A DNA stretch of 64,000 nt, taken from NCBI GenBank assembly GCA_037043015.1, contig CM073325.1, positions 8,287,001 to 8,351,000 on the forward strand, in the 5' to 3' direction. How positions within the stretch are numbered: the first letter of the stretch is position 1; each line of letters opens with the position of its first letter. Both the position numbers and the translations under genes were made by a program. This document shows, piece after piece, positions 1-11,999 of the stretch. The notes under the pieces were generated by a model. The model saw only the letters and a list, made by a program, of their open reading frames with translations. It had not been told where the DNA came from and searched no databases. Source of the stretch: Bryum argenteum (lineage: Eukaryota > Streptophyta > Bryopsida > Bryales > Bryaceae).

Positions 1-1491
1 TGACGATCGTCCTCCTTGCCTTCGTCTTCAAGTACTTCTCAAGAATGTCAACCAAGGCAGGCACCGTGACAGGTGAGGTGTTTCCCAGATTGAAAACACG
101 TAGTTGCGCTGGGCCGGTCTTCTTGCCACCGCTCCCTGTGCTCTTCTCAGCTGTATCTAGGGCCCCCACGCAACCCTTCACTATGTCGTCGATGTACGTG
201 AAGTCACGGGCTAGATCCTTTCCGCCACTGCCCGTATAGATGTTGATGGGCTTCTTACGCAGGATGTCCCGTGTGAAGGAGAAGTACGCCATATCTGGTC
301 GTCCCCAAGGCCCGTATACTGTGAAGAAACGAAGACCTGTTAATGAAAGACCGTAGATGTGGTTGTATGTATGAGCAATTTCTTCACCGGCCTTCTTGGT
401 AGCAGCATAAAGACTCGCAGGTTGGTCCGTCCTGTCACTCTCAGAGAAGGGGACCTGCGTACGTAACAGAAAGTGTTAAACGTAATGAAAAAGATTGGAG
501 ACTATATAGCACAGTGTGAAATCTTCCTTATATTTCATAATTATTGTGAAATATGCGGAAAAGCTCTATTCATTTCACTGATTTGAGGTCCAGTACAAAA
601 GTAGCGGCACTGAATCATAAGTGATGCCGAATTTTGGGTGTCAAATCAAGAACTACGTCGATGAACGCGATTTTAAAGGTGAGACACACTGGAGAAACAT
701 AATATCTTCTTAAATTGAACTCTCCACAGGACAACTTCATTAAACATTTTCAACACCAGATATCTATAAGGTATCTTTAGAATGAGTCATCCATTTGAGC
801 AACATTGAGTAAAACTACATACCTTGGTGTTCAAGCCGTACACAGAACTCGAAGAGGCCCAAACAATTGCTGGCTGAGGATTCGCAGCTTTACAGACCTC
901 AAGAAGAGTCACGAGGCCAGCGATATTGCTGTGGACATAAGAGCCTGGGTTCTGCATGGCATACCGTACCCCTGCCTGAGCAGCAAGGTGCATGACATGT
1001 GTGAACTGACCCAGTTCGAAGAGTGTCTTCAAGAGAACCTCATCATTAATGTCGCCCTCAACAACAAAGACACCATGACTCTCGAGCAATTCTTGTCGGG
1101 CACGCTTTAAGGATGTCTCATAGTAGTCATTAAAATTATCCAGACCAACCACTCCCTCCCCTCTTTTCTTCAATGCCAGGGAAACATGAGTACCAACAAA
1201 TCCTGCAGCACCTGTGACAAGAACCACCATGGCATCTTGGTCTCTCTTAGGTAGGCATGAATGCCGCACTTTCAGCTCCCATTGATGATTGGGTATAAAG
1301 ACAGCCATTGCCGCCTTTGTACGACCACCAATGCCGCCTTCAGCAGCCATCCCCGAGGTACCACTCATCTTGTAGAATACCAAGAGCGTCAAAGCAAGTA
1401 AGAAGGCGGAACACCCCAGAAGTTTGGCAGAAGCTGTCGTGTGCCATCTTGAAGCCACTCGACCGAAATAATTGCTTCTTTCCACCTTCAC
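1..1491 (-). CDS. GAE: UDP-glucuronate 4-epimerase (GAE), partial
   Basis: Converts UDP-glucuronate to UDP-galacturonate, the pectin precursor, in the Golgi lumen as a type II membrane protein. Seen: exon 1 at 1491-823 and exon 2 at 454-1, joined across a 368-bp GT-AG intron (donor AAG|GTATGT, acceptor CGCAG|GTCC). Exon 1 has a basic N-terminus, one hydrophobic membrane segment (LLGCSAFLLALTLLVFYKM) and the Rossmann signature VTGAAGFVGTH. SSSSVYGLNTK then continues across the intron. Exon 2 has the catalytic YxxxK pair (SLYAATKKAGEE) and FFTVYGPWGRPDMA. The gene runs off the window near LVDILEKYLKT, so roughly the last 50 residues are missing. Oddity: no in-frame ATG lies upstream of the membrane segment; the frame opens at a GTG directly after a splice-acceptor-like TATGTAG. 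The start codon is therefore probably in an upstream exon that I could not place. Arabidopsis GAE genes are intronless as I recall, so the intron is notable. Confidence 0.93.
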
Positions 1492-3660
1492 CTACATATT
1501 GATTTAGAACAACCTCAGTTGCTAATAAGAATATCTAGATATAGTACGTGAAAGTAATGGGAAAGGCATCCTGCCAGTCATAGGACAAGGTCGAAATTTG
1601 GCTACGACTCTGCAAATCTCTACGTTTGTACCATACCTTGCCAGGAGTTGAAGGGTAGTTGTCTTGCATGGAAGGAGGCATTTTGAGCAAAGGGCTGTGC
1701 AATGTCTTGCTAGGGGAGTCCACGAACATTCCGCGTCGCCAAGTTCACTCTCTTCAGCAGCTATCAGCAAAAGTACTCTACCTTCTTAGACTGGAGGTGC
1801 GGGCAGAACCTGAAACGAGACGCTACTGGTCAGAACCGCAAGCAGAATCTGAAACGAATCATTCACAACTAAAGCGTGGAGCACTTGTATAAAGACAGGC
1901 ACAATTCGCCAACTCAATCCTCCGTGAGGGGTACTAGGCTCAGACGAATGAAAGAGGGAACAAAAGAAAATATCAATTGCTATAATCCTGTGATATAAGG
2001 AGCAGGAGTTGAACTGAACGAAAAGTCCCTTGATGTGTTACAGCATTTAGAAGAAACAAAAGACTCACTAGGTGAGGAAAGAAAGTTACAAGGATTCACA
2101 CTCAAATGCGCTTTGTAAGAGTCTGATTGTATATTTCAATCTCTACTTGTCCCACTCACGAAATCGAAGAACTCTGCAGTCGCCTAGTACCGATCGCCTA
2201 TGAATAAGAAGAGATTGAGACTGCTGATCACTCTACTTAATAACAACAATATCAAACAGCTCCGATTGCTGAAACAGACTAGACGATCTCACAAGAATCG
2301 AAACAGAGTGCCGCAGATGAGATCTATTGAAATGATTAGCTCAACTTTAAAAAGTAGACATCTACAACGGTTCTTACTCTAGAGTGGAGAACAGAATGCT
2401 AGTCTTCATGCAAGACGACTACCCTTTGCAGGCATCTATATTATCTAAGAAACTTATACAGGCAATGTAGTTCGTTCTTTGACAAAAAAAGACGGTCTAC
2501 GAGTATGCAGACATCAAGATTTAGAGGCTAGAAACTTACAAGAATCTCTGGACAACTCCGGTGCTTCCAGCAACTTCGAGGCTACACGTCCGTTCGCTTG
2601 TGATTCTGAGACAATTCCAAGACAAGACGCTGCGAGTTCTCGGAAACACCACACTAGAATCCGCCAGCTGTCGTGAAATCAAGAAGATAGTAATGCACGT
2701 CGCAATAACTTAAAGCCGCATCCATTCTCGAAACTCCGGTAGAGCTCGTAACTAGCATCAAATCTTGACTTGATAACTGATGCTCCCCTCGTCCTGTAGA
2801 GCAACATGGTTCAGCTGCAGCTGTACTGACAACAACGTGCATGTCTACCAGACGATGTCGACCTCTGCACAAGTAAAAACTCAATTCACACTAAAGAGGA
2901 AAAACGTCTACTCGCATCTAGAAAGTACTTGCAGTATATATCTAAATTGCAGCGGTTCTGACAACAATGTCATCTCTAAACATGTCAAAATCTCCGCCCG
3001 AAACCAAAGATAGGAAGACTTTACCTCCTCTCGCTTCAGCTGAATGTACTTGTTGCTCTTTATGCCTTCACTATCACTCCTCCCGCCATCATTTCACAAC
3101 AGACAAGCACAGAGTCTGATCACTCTGCACAGGCTACCTCGTCTTTATGCGATTTTCTCTCACACAACAAGCGCCTGGAAAGAAAAAACACGTACGATCG
3201 CACGGTCAGCTCAAGACACGAAAACTTCATTTCCAGCATTAAGGCATTGCACCAGAATTGTGTCGCAGCACCGAAGGCAGAGTGGAGTGCTACTTACCTC
3301 GAGTGTTACCTCCACTGCCGGATAATAAAGGTGATGCGAGGATGTAATAAGCAGTGGTGGCTCAGTCAGAGTGCTGGAGTGAGCGGGGCGATGGAAAGGG
3401 TGAAGTTATGCTTCCGCGGTTCGGGACGGATCCGCCATAGCTGGCATAGTACAACTACTGTAAACTGTGAAGGAATACAGCGAGCAGCGAAAAGGCCGCC
3501 CCCTCCCCACCTCAGGGTCCCCGCAGGCCGGGCGGTTGGTGCGATGGACGATACCCGGGTTTATGATACTGCGCCACCACGTGCCGGTTCTCAATATGCA
3601 GCTGTCCCTTGTGGTGCTTCAAATTCAGTTGCTGCTTCCACTTTATCACACGAGTGTTAC
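1492..3660 (-). other. GAE upstream region, possible leader exon and intron
   Basis: No convincing protein gene here. On the minus strand a near-ideal splice donor (GAG|GTAAGT) ends at 3298, and an acceptor-like TATGTAG sits at 1492. A leader intron of about 1.8 kb would join an exon around 3298-3600 to the first recognisable coding exon. The candidate leader exon contains a 13-codon ATG reading frame near 3438 that stops before the splice site, so it could be an upstream ORF. Inference only; RNA evidence would settle it. Confidence 0.35.
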
Positions 3661-3706
3661 ATTCCTTTTTAGTTTCATGCTCCTGTTACAAGTTCTTTTC
3701 TATAGC

Positions 3707-3915
3707 TTAACCCCAAATGTAACAAGGCCTCAAAACTGCCAAAAAGCTCAAAACAACCCTCGATCATTGCAAAGTGCAAATTTTAAGTTTTTGTGAAATT
3801 TTTGCATATGTATTCCTAGGATCTAGCAACTAATTTGTACATGTATGTGTGTATGAAATCTTAGATTAAAACTCCTTACTAGTTGTGAGATCCTTAGAGC
3901 ACACTCATTCTTTGT
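3707..3915 (+). repeat. Left-end fragment of a TTAA-family element
   Basis: TTAACCCCAAATG begins at 3707. The following 200 bases align by eye with the interiors of the elements at 10853 and 56007: a CTCAAAACTGCC stretch, then a 'gatctagcaactaatttgta' core, then a stretch ending ttgtgagatc. I could not find the matching right end. Confidence 0.5.
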
Positions 3916-4882
3916 ATGTTTATGCAAACATACATAGAATAACCGTTTAAGCCCTCTAGGGTTTTCTTCCTATAAGCATTTGAGGGCTTCAACAATCAAT
4001 TACTTATTGTTACACTTCTTGTGAACAATAGAAATTGCTTAAAGATAGTGTATCTTCTCAAGAAGTCCTTTAGACCTCAACCTTTAGACCTTAATGCCAA
4101 GTTAAGGTCTTCCCTATGTACCGAGATATTTGCCACCTTAGTGCAATTTCTCAATACACACCCGTACCTTCTTGTGAGCTAAAAGCAAGTGATATGCATC
4201 AACTTGAAAACCAACATTCTCTTGTTTTTGTCCTGATATTTCCATCATCCTCCACCAAATCCACATAGGTAGCGCTAAAAACAATGTCACAAAAGTGTAC
4301 CAAAGTAAGCTTCGTTCTTGGTAAAGCTCCTCTTCCTCCAAGAGTACAAAACTACAAAGCTAAGAGTGTACATCTTTTTCCTTTGGAGGTAGATGATGAT
4401 GTGATATGCGTTTGAAAATGGATGTAACAAAGGAGCCATGCAAATGTGAAACAGAAAAGTCACTTGAATGTATGGGGCTACAACTACTACTACGACATAC
4501 ATAACACTGTCAGGTGATGAAGAAGAAGCTTGATGACAGCCCATGGGCCACTTCCACCAACTCTCCCTGCCAACCCCCCCCCCCCCACCCTTCCTCCTCT
4601 CCCTGCCTCTGGCCTCCAGAAAAGGCCATGGCAACAACATAGCCTCATTGAAGAGCCAAGGCCAGAAACATTGTTCCAGCCACATCTAACTTGTTGTACT
4701 ATATCAGTTTCAAGTTTTAGGGAAGAAGACATGTGGCCACCGACCACTTTTGCTTGCTCCTGGTAATGGCTATGTCCACCTGGAGTTCAGGTGCAGGCAA
4801 AGAGACAGGGTCAGTGAACACTTGGTTCATGTTTGCTTCTGGCTGCAACGGAATGGCATTGAAGGTAGCAATGCATGCGTTG
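3916..4882. other. Intergenic, no gene recognised
   Basis: AT-rich sequence with a C-run at about 4572-4586. The open frames across it are short, overlap on both strands and have no recognisable motifs. I see no gene here. Confidence 0.6.
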
Positions 4883-5150
4883 TTAACCCCTAAAGGCCCA
4901 AGAAAGCGGAAATCGCTTTTTGGAATTTCCGCAGGGAGAAAATTCAGCCAACTTTGACCATTATAATCTCAAAATTGGAGAAAATTTAACGGTTCAAATT
5001 TGACGTTTGAGAAAAGGGTCAAGTTAACTTCAAGATCCTACGGTTGGATTTTCTAATCATTGCTTAGATTGAGTTTCTTTGCACCTGAAGTAGAAGAAGA
5101 TTCTTTTTGATAATTTAAACAGTTTTGTATCAAGGACCTTTAGGGGTTAA
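4883..5150 (+). mobile_element. TTAA-flanked miniature element, 268 bp
   Basis: Begins TTAA-CCCCTAAAGG at 4883 and ends CCTTTAGGGG-TTAA at 5150, giving a perfect 10-bp terminal inverted repeat between two TTAA copies. Just inside the left end is a hairpin: AAAGCG (4903-4908), loop GAAAT, CGCTTT (4914-4919). The interior has the family core: 'agccaactttgaccattata', 'aacggttcaaatttgac' and 'gatcctacggttggat'. It has no coding capacity, so it would depend on a transposase supplied elsewhere. The TTAA duplication and CCC tip are piggyBac-like. Confidence 0.85.
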
Positions 5151-5639
5151 GGGAAGGCACTCTAAACCTGAACCAAGTTTAACCCTAAATTTGGACGGTA
5201 CCCCCATGATCGGACAACTTGGAATGAAGATTTCTTTTGGGTGGAATGAAGATTTCTTTTGGGTGGAATAAAGATTATCTTGGTTAGTATGTTCCTCAGA
5301 TGTACATGCATTAGGGTGAATGATTGTAGGTGTACATGTATTAGTCATTTTTAAACTTTGTAATTGAATATGTAAGTGCTTAAAAACGCCACAAAATAGG
5401 GAAATCTTGTCTTTTCTATCTGCTAAATTGTAAATGACATCTGTCATCACTCCAAGTATGGTGAATGACTTAAGTGTTCGAATATAGGTCTACTTACCCT
5501 AAAGGTCCTCGTAAGCACGAGGAGCTTGTTTCCAGACTTTCATGCGCTTTCATGACGTCACTACGCAACACAATATTCTTCTCATGGGCTCATTATGATT
5601 TGAAGAATGAACTGCACATAAAGAATGAAAGAGAAACTC
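5151..5639. other. Intergenic with a decayed TTAA-family end near 5492
   Basis: At 5492 the sequence TTACCCTAAAGG, followed by a hairpin CTCGT-AAGC-ACGAG (5506-5520), looks like an eroded hairpin-bearing end of the TTAA family. No right end was found. The rest holds no gene I can recognise. Confidence 0.35.
5221..5277 (+). repeat. 22-bp direct repeat, about 2.6 copies
   Basis: The unit 'ggaatgaagatttcttttgg'+gt occurs twice without change at 5221-5264, followed by a partial third copy. Confidence 0.8.
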
Positions 5640-5835
5640 CAGCCAATGTAGAGGCCGGCGTGAATAGATTGTTCGGTTGATCTATCATTGGATGTATGCT
5701 CGGATGTCATCACACCAATGGCGGGACTAATAATCCCTCTTGGGTGAACATTATCAGTAGTGCCTTAGAGATACCCGACATGGTATCCTCCCAAAGGGCT
5801 TTGAGGTACCCATACATTGAGATCCATGGACCCCC
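5640..5835 (+). repeat. Dispersed repeat, copy 1
   Basis: The stretch beginning 'gaggccggcgtgaatagatt' recurs at 8690 and, more diverged, at 54650. The shared segment continues through a 'ttggatgtatgc' motif to a 'tgaacattatcagtagtgcc' motif. This is an unclassified interspersed repeat. Confidence 0.6.
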
Positions 5836-6838
5836 CACCATGGTTAGATGGATTGTGGTGGTGAGCACCACGCCGGCATGGGGAGTAAAACCCACAACCT
5901 CCTCATTGGGGGCCATGAGCCCTAACCACCAAGCGAAGGCTTGTGATGCCTTCGAATGAAGTGCACAATCTTGATTCAATGTTGCATGCTTGCTTGATAA
6001 ATTGAAAAGGAAATGTGAGTAGCAAAAGAATTAGGGAACTCATCCCCTCTCTCACATCTGCCCAAGCACAAGATAGAAGGAAATGCGAGTGGTTACCGAG
6101 TTGCTCCTTTGGTAGCTGCTCTTAAACTGAGGAAATATTATAATTTACTTATTTTTTGAGAATGATAAAATAGCAATTGAAAATTACATCTTAAACCAGA
6201 GCAATTTTCTTGCTACCTTAGCCATGTTTTGGATTTCCTGATCTGATTTTTAAGCATGACAATCACATGAAGCTCAACAAATTAAAAGAAAGTGTGAGGG
6301 TGTGAACAAAGCAATTATAAAAGTATGAGCATCACTAACTCCCTTTCCTACAAGATCCCAATCATCCATGATGGTGCTTGCAAAGAAAGGACTGGAGTTT
6401 CAAGACCTCATGGAGCTCTTGATTGAGATCAAAATCATGGGTCTCACTCACTCCACTCAATCACTTTATGCATCATACTCTTTACAAGCAAGAAATGTGT
6501 ATGGGTACCTCCTCCAAAATAGTGTAATTTTTTTACACTATTTTTTAAAAAATAAAAAAACAATATTGAAAAATTATTCTATTACAGGTGACATGGCTAT
6601 AGTTGTATACATGGAGTTAAAAAAGAAATTTCTGACACATATATAATGAATTACACATAGGTCGCACATGATGAGACGCGTCTTAGTGGTACCCATATCA
6701 TGCTCGTGCCCAAATAAGGAAATCAAGAGTTGCAATCCTTAACAAAGTTGGGCCAATTTCATTGATATCTCCAAAATAATTCAAAGTAGAGGTCCCACAT
6801 TTCTATTGAAATCCCACTCTCATTTCCCTTTAATTACC
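5836..6838. other. Intergenic, no gene recognised
   Basis: Short open frames only, none resembling a known family. Includes an A/T-only run near 6530-6570. Confidence 0.6.
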
Positions 6839-7085
6839 TTAACCCCTAAATTTCCTTGTTGCAAAACGATTTAAGTCACAAAATTTGACCTTCCTTTAGA
6901 CTAATCTCGATTTAAAAGATTCAACAGTAAAATCTCATAGTTCACTTGTCATTCTTCTCACATACCAAATTTGAACAGTTCATTATTCCTCATTTGTGAG
7001 ATTATAATGGTCAAAGTTGGCTGAGTTTTTCTCCGGCGGGAACCTCCAAAACCTGTTTCGGGTTTAAAGGAAAGTTAGGGGTTAA
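6839..7085 (-). mobile_element. TTAA-flanked miniature element, 247 bp
   Basis: TTAA-CCCCTAAATTTCC at 6839 and GGAAAGTTAGGGG-TTAA ending at 7085 give a 13-bp terminal repeat with one mismatch. The hairpin lies inside the right end (AAACCTG-TTT-CGGGTTT, 7049-7065), so the element is reversed relative to the copy at 4883. The interior carries the same core on the opposite strand ('aatggtcaaagttggctgag' near 7008). Confidence 0.83.
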
Positions 7086-7890
7086 TCATCCTAGTTGACA
7101 ATGATTCCAAAACCAACTTGGAATATCCAATTCATAATTACCATAATTATAAGCTTTTCTCAAATTTCCAGCTCATTGTAGAACTTTCCTGCATCATAGT
7201 ACAAATAGCTGTCTCTGGCCTGAAAAAATGGCAGCTTAATTTCCATTGTCAGAGGTTCAGGGTTTAGGGTTTAAGGAGGAGCTTTGTACTATGGAACGTG
7301 ATACATTATCACTTAAGATACCACCACTTTGCAAAAAGTGATGTATAGAGATTGAATCTTCTATGACTTTCCCATGCAAATAAATAAAAAGCTGTTTGTT
7401 ACTATTGCACGAAATCAAATCGCTCCATGTAGTAGTACTTGTACTGAATGATTTTTTCTTTGGTTGCAACATTTCTAAACCCATGACACCTTACCAAAGG
7501 ATCGTCAATGACAAGTACTTGTGTGTATCAAGAAATGACATGCGCATGAGTATTATGGAGAGTGTCGTTTTCGAAGTCGTTAGGTTCCGAACGTGGAATT
7601 GATTGTTGAGGTATTACTTCGCTCAATGGTATCTCTAATTCAAGCACGTACAAAGTGAAGTTCGAGTCGTCTAGAAACATGTAAGATAAGAACACATAAG
7701 GAGCTTCCGCCGGGGTTGAAAGAGAATATAAATGATTATTGTGACATTTGAACCATAAGACCATGTATTCTATTCGAACTGAAACTTGTGAAAAAATCTT
7801 GAGTCATTCCATTTTATAATTTACAGGATAAGCGTCTGTGTTTTCTCTAGAATCTTACTCCACAAAAGCTTCTACAAAACCACATTAAAC
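7086..7890. other. Intergenic, no gene recognised
   Basis: No coding sequence that I recognise. A two-unit telomere-like string (gggtttagggttt) at about 7259 is too short to matter. Confidence 0.55.
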
Positions 7891-8157
7891 TTAACCCCTA
7901 ACTCTCCTTGTTGCAAAATGGTCTAAGTCACAAAATTTGACCTTCCTTTGGATTAAGCTCAAAAATTCTCAATCTAAGCATTATTTAAAAGATTCAACCG
8001 TAAGATCTCAAAGTTTGCTTGACATTCTTCTCACATACCAAATTTGAACCGTTCATTCTTCCTCATTTGTGAGATTATAATGGTCAAAGTTGGCTAAGTT
8101 TTTCTCCTGCGGGAACCTCCAAACCCGTTTCGGGTTTTAAGGAGAGTTAGGGGTTAA
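7891..8157 (-). mobile_element. TTAA-flanked miniature element, 267 bp
   Basis: TTAA-CCCCTAACTCTCC at 7891 and GGAGAGTTAGGGG-TTAA ending at 8157 form a perfect 13-bp terminal inverted repeat. A perfect 7-bp stem lies inside the right end (AAACCCG-TTT-CGGGTTT, 8121-8137). It is a close relative of the element at 6839, in the same orientation, about 800 bp downstream. Confidence 0.88.
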
Positions 8158-8689
8158 AGTCTCAAAAGAACATACCAAACTTTAGGATAATAGGTACTTG
8201 TTCGAACTCCGAACTATAGTTCCTTGACATATAGACAACAATACCACATGGGATAAGTATAACTTTTATACCTGACATCTATATTGTGGACTATACTTGT
8301 TTTGCTATAGTCATTATTGCCTATAAATGCAGTGCTACCTTCTTGATCATTTTAAGAACTTGCCTCATACGAGTATTACTCATACACAACTCCTAAGGCA
8401 CAAATGTGACTTAAATTCGATGATGAGACTCTACCTCCAAAATTCAACATTCTAAATGACAAGCTAGAACTTCACTACTTCACTTGTATTGCAATTTAGA
8501 TATTCTCTCCCTAGTGAATTTTTTTGCTCATTCCAAGATGTGAGGAAATGATAAAAATCATTTTAGAGTTAGCCTAAGCTTGATTTATATCAATGACAAG
8601 TTTGAAGAAATTACTTCCGGATCAAAAATAGACTAAGAGGTCTACGTTTAAATACGCAATCAAGATGTAGAGAAACAACTTAAGCCTAC
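8158..8689. other. Intergenic, no gene recognised
   Basis: AT-rich, with no plausible ORF or repeat structure that I can support. Confidence 0.55.
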
Positions 8690-8815
8690 TTAGAGGTCGG
8701 CGTGAATAGAGTCTTCGTTCGACCTATCCTTGGATGTATGCCCCGAGGTCATGACACAAATGGCACGATACGAACACCTCTCGGCGTGAACACTATGCTA
8801 GTTCAATCAAGATGT
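8690..8815 (+). repeat. Dispersed repeat, copy 2
   Basis: Matches 5640-5770 by eye (gaggtcggcgtgaatagagt..., ttggatgtatgc..., gtgaacactat...). The copy is shorter than the one at 5640. Confidence 0.6.
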
Positions 8816-9007
8816 ATATACCACATCAACATAGTATAAAACCTTGTGAACACACGAAGTGGTATTTAGTGAAGCACATGTATAATATTGAATACTCTAA
8901 TTTGCACATATAGGTAAACTCTAAATGGTGATTTGTGTAGGTTGGGTTGGAAATGGATATATTACCAAATTGGAATTGAATCTCTTGTTAGCTCAACTCT
9001 TTTGAAC

Positions 9008-9771
9008 TTAACACCTAATGCTATGAGGTCAAATTTTAACACCTTACCCTCAAAATTGCCCTCTTCCAATGCAAGGGAAGATTTTTTTACTTTTGTAGTG
9101 TAATTTAAGGATTCTAATCGTAGGATCAAGTATCTGATTTTAACTTGATCATATACACCAGATTTTGAACTCAAAGTCCTCACCATTTGTGATATCATAA
9201 TGTTCGAAGTCTAATGAAAAAGTTCTTTGTCTTATCCTCAAAAGAGAAATCAGTGCTTTGGAGCCCAAGAAAACAATCTTAAAAGTAAATATGTGGCTCT
9301 TCGGATTCTTGTATCTTGGGAAGTTAGGTACATGTTTACATAAATTTTGCCATGATAGGAGATATAAAACGTAGAGAAAAGCTTGATTTTTCACATTAAG
9401 GTATGCTGAAATTAAAACATAGAGGCTTCAATTTGACGGTTAAACAAGCATGTGAAAGTCCTGATGCCTTGTTAAAAACAAAATCTGAAAAGTAGTAAAA
9501 TCTTAATTTTTAGTAAATCCTTAGGGTTACTGCAATCTTGTTGTTCTTTCGCAAAAAATTGAGAATATATGAGGATATATTGCAATTTCGGGCAGGTTTC
9601 ACAATGTTGTTATCGAGTTTTGAGGGTGAATATCTCTTGAAGTGTGAGGAATTCTGAAGCATGAATTATCTTGTTGGAATGGTATAAGAAAGCTCTACAA
9701 TCTCCACAACTTTAGGAGTTAATTTTGTTTGCTATGTAGATATAGTACCCATTTTAATAATCGACCTTTAA
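9008..9771 (+). mobile_element. Decayed TTAA-family element related to 10853
   Basis: Starts TTAA-CACCTAATG at 9008 and ends cgacc-TTTAA near 9771. The interior aligns along its length with the element at 10853: 'cctcaaaattgccctcttcc', 'cgtaggatcaagtatctgat', 'tttgtgatatcataatgttc', and near the right end 'gaagcatgaattatcttgtt' followed by 'aagctctacaat'. The termini are eroded, so the exact ends are uncertain. Confidence 0.5.
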
Positions 9772-10209
9772 CACCAATAAAATTACTTTTGTGACCACAA
9801 GACGTTTACTACAATGCCAAATCACATAAGATGACATCTACATTAACGTTACATCCCAACACTAAAAACTACAAGTCCAATTAAGAAAATTCACACAACT
9901 TCTTGATGCTTGCACGTGTCCATTTGACTCGACAATGGTCTCAATGAATGCGCCTCTTTCTTTACCTCTTAGTCATGATGTAACCTTTCTTCCAAAGTGG
10001 CTTGTAACACTTAGCTTATAGGATTTTGTGTTGAGACAACCCCTAGATAGTCATTTAGTCTTCAACGATTATACTATCTCTCCCCATGCAAAGAAATTGC
10101 TTTTATGCCTGATAAATTGTTTAAATAATTAGTACATCGTTTTATTGGGAAAAAATAAAAAAATAAAATAAAAAAATAAAAAATAAAAAAATAAATCACC
10201 TCTCCCTTA
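9772..10209. other. Intergenic with low-complexity A/T run
   Basis: Includes an AAATAAAA-type run at about 10148-10193. No gene seen. Confidence 0.55.
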
Positions 10210-10573
10210 CGTGCCCAATATGCGCATGGTGTGAGTGCACTTGTGAGTTGACATGCTCCTTTCATGAGTCCGAGAAATATCAAATATAAGCAACTTCCGT
10301 CTACGAAACACTATGACACAATTGTTGCTCAACTAGAAGTCGTATTCAAAATGAGTGCTTACCCGAACTCTTTGAGACAAATCATGGGTACAATCATACC
10401 AAATGTGCTAACCAAAAGTAATATGCATATCCTCATGGATAAATAGTACATTGCCATGTAGTCATTTTAGAACATTGCAAAATGATATGAAGGTTATTGT
10501 CAAGCTTTGGTACTTGGAACCCCAAGCCCAAATGAGTGTTGCAATTCTAAACAAAATGCATCATATCACTATC
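10210..10573 (+). repeat. Direct duplication, copy 1
   Basis: Matches 12000-12370 by eye, including 'gagaaatatcaaatataagc', 'cttccgtctacgaaacacta' and 'gaagtcgtattcaaaatgag'. The two copies are about 1.8 kb apart and bracket a TTAA-family element and a TA-flanked element. The similarity stops at 'catcatatcactatc', just before a TTAACCC at 10574. Confidence 0.75.
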
Positions 10574-10740
10574 TTAACCCTTTACCACCGGGAAGGCCCT
10601 GATATGGTCGAAAAATGTTCCATACATGAACATTTGTATGTGCCTGTCACAGGCCCCGGTAGAAAAGAAACAATTTTGTTATGAAATGATGATTCTTTCA
10701 GCGAATTGTCCAATTTAACAAACTTTGAGCGTAGATTCAT

Positions 10741-10741
<1 letters not shown>

Positions 10742-10774
<33 letters not shown>
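10742..10774. repeat. Poly(T) run
   Basis: About 32 consecutive T residues. It could be the reverse-strand tail of an old retroposon, but no body is recognisable. Confidence 0.8.
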
Positions 10775-10776
<2 letters not shown>

Positions 10777-10852
10777 GGTGGCATGGTCAAAATATTTATG
10801 TGGGCATGACAATGTTGAGCGGGCGTACTATTATTATTTGAACCATCAAAGA

Positions 10853-11470
10853 TTAACCCCTAAAGTGGACTAGCCCCATTTAATTGCTAAAATTTCTCAA
10901 AAACTAGCAAATACTAGTACCCTCTATTGATGCAAGGTTGAAGTTTTTTAAAATTTTGACGTATTTTTAGGTGTGTAACCGTAGGATCTAATACCTAACT
11001 TGTATGTGTACATGTCTATGTGTATCAAATCTCATATTCAAATTCCTTACCAATTGTGAGATCGTAATGTTCAAAGTTGGAGAAGAAGATTTTTCCTTTT
11101 GTTGTAGAAAGGGTGACTAGTTGTTTGAGGGCCAAAAGAACCACTTTTGGTAATTAACTTTATCATGAAGCTCTTCACATTCTTGTTCCTAGGTGCGTTG
11201 AGAACATGTTTATGCAATTTTTACCCTCATAGAATCTATGGACCTTAAAAAATCGCTTGATCATTCACATGGAGGTATATGCTGAAATTCAAATATAAAG
11301 GCCAAGCATTATCTTCTAAAATATGAGGAGTTTTGAAGCATGAAATGACTTTTTGGAAAGGTATGGAAAAACTCTACAACCTACAGAAAGTTTCAACATC
11401 ATACGAGCTAAAAATAGTAAGTCAGATGCTGACCAAAATCCAAACAACCTCAGTCCACTTTAGGGGTTGA
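10853..11470 (+). mobile_element. TTAA-family element, 618 bp
   Basis: TTAA-CCCCTAAAGTGGAC at 10853 and GTCCACTTTAGGGG at 11453-11466 form a perfect 14-bp terminal inverted repeat. The right flank reads TTGA rather than TTAA, one substitution from a duplication. No subterminal hairpin is evident. The interior resembles those at 3707, 9008 and 56007 ('accgtaggatctaatacc', 'ttgtgagatcgtaatgttca'). Non-coding. Confidence 0.8.
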
Positions 11471-11753
11471 ACCATGCGAAATGAGCTTCAAACCAACCAA
11501 CACTATTATAACTTCCTTTTGCAAATGATAAAATCAGAAAAACTAACAAAGATCCTGAGGGTGTTCGCTTTCTTATTGAAAGACATTGATTCACCTTTAC
11601 TCTCTAAATGGAACCTTCTTTCATCACAAGGAAACATGTTGAAAGCTCAAATAACTATATTTTGAGTGCATTCAAAATGATACCAGAAAACAGAAGTTTT
11701 TTTGTTGAACTGAAGTAGTTGATGTTTCTGGTCCAAGAATCACTTTTTGCTTG

Positions 11754-11923
11754 TACAGTGGTGCTTGGATTAGATAAACGTTTTCGGACAGACAAAAACG
11801 TTGATCTTATCCAAGCGTTGACCATAACGAAACATTATCTCTTTGCGTAATAAAGGGACAGGGACATCGTTCTTAACTGAACGTTGATCTTAACAAGGTT
11901 GATCTTATCCAGGTACCACTGTA
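11754..11923 (+). mobile_element. TA-flanked miniature element, pogo/Tigger-like, 170 bp
   Basis: TA-CAGTGGTGCTTGGAT at the left and ATCCAGGTACCACTG-TA at the right. The inverted repeats agree over about 20 bp with a few mismatches, and the termini CAGTGGTACC...GATAAG resemble pogo/Tigger ends of the Tc1/mariner superfamily, which duplicates TA. The interior repeats 'gttgatctta' several times. Non-autonomous. Confidence 0.75.
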
Positions 11924-11999
11924 TTGCTACATAAATTTTAAGTGTTAGGGTCAAACCATATTGTTTCAGCTAATTTGTACTTGTGAGCTTTGTAGGTGA

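Noticed and set aside
10148-10193. AAATAAAA run as an origin or matrix-attachment site
   Set aside because: Simple low-complexity DNA is common in such intergenic regions; nothing specific supports a function.
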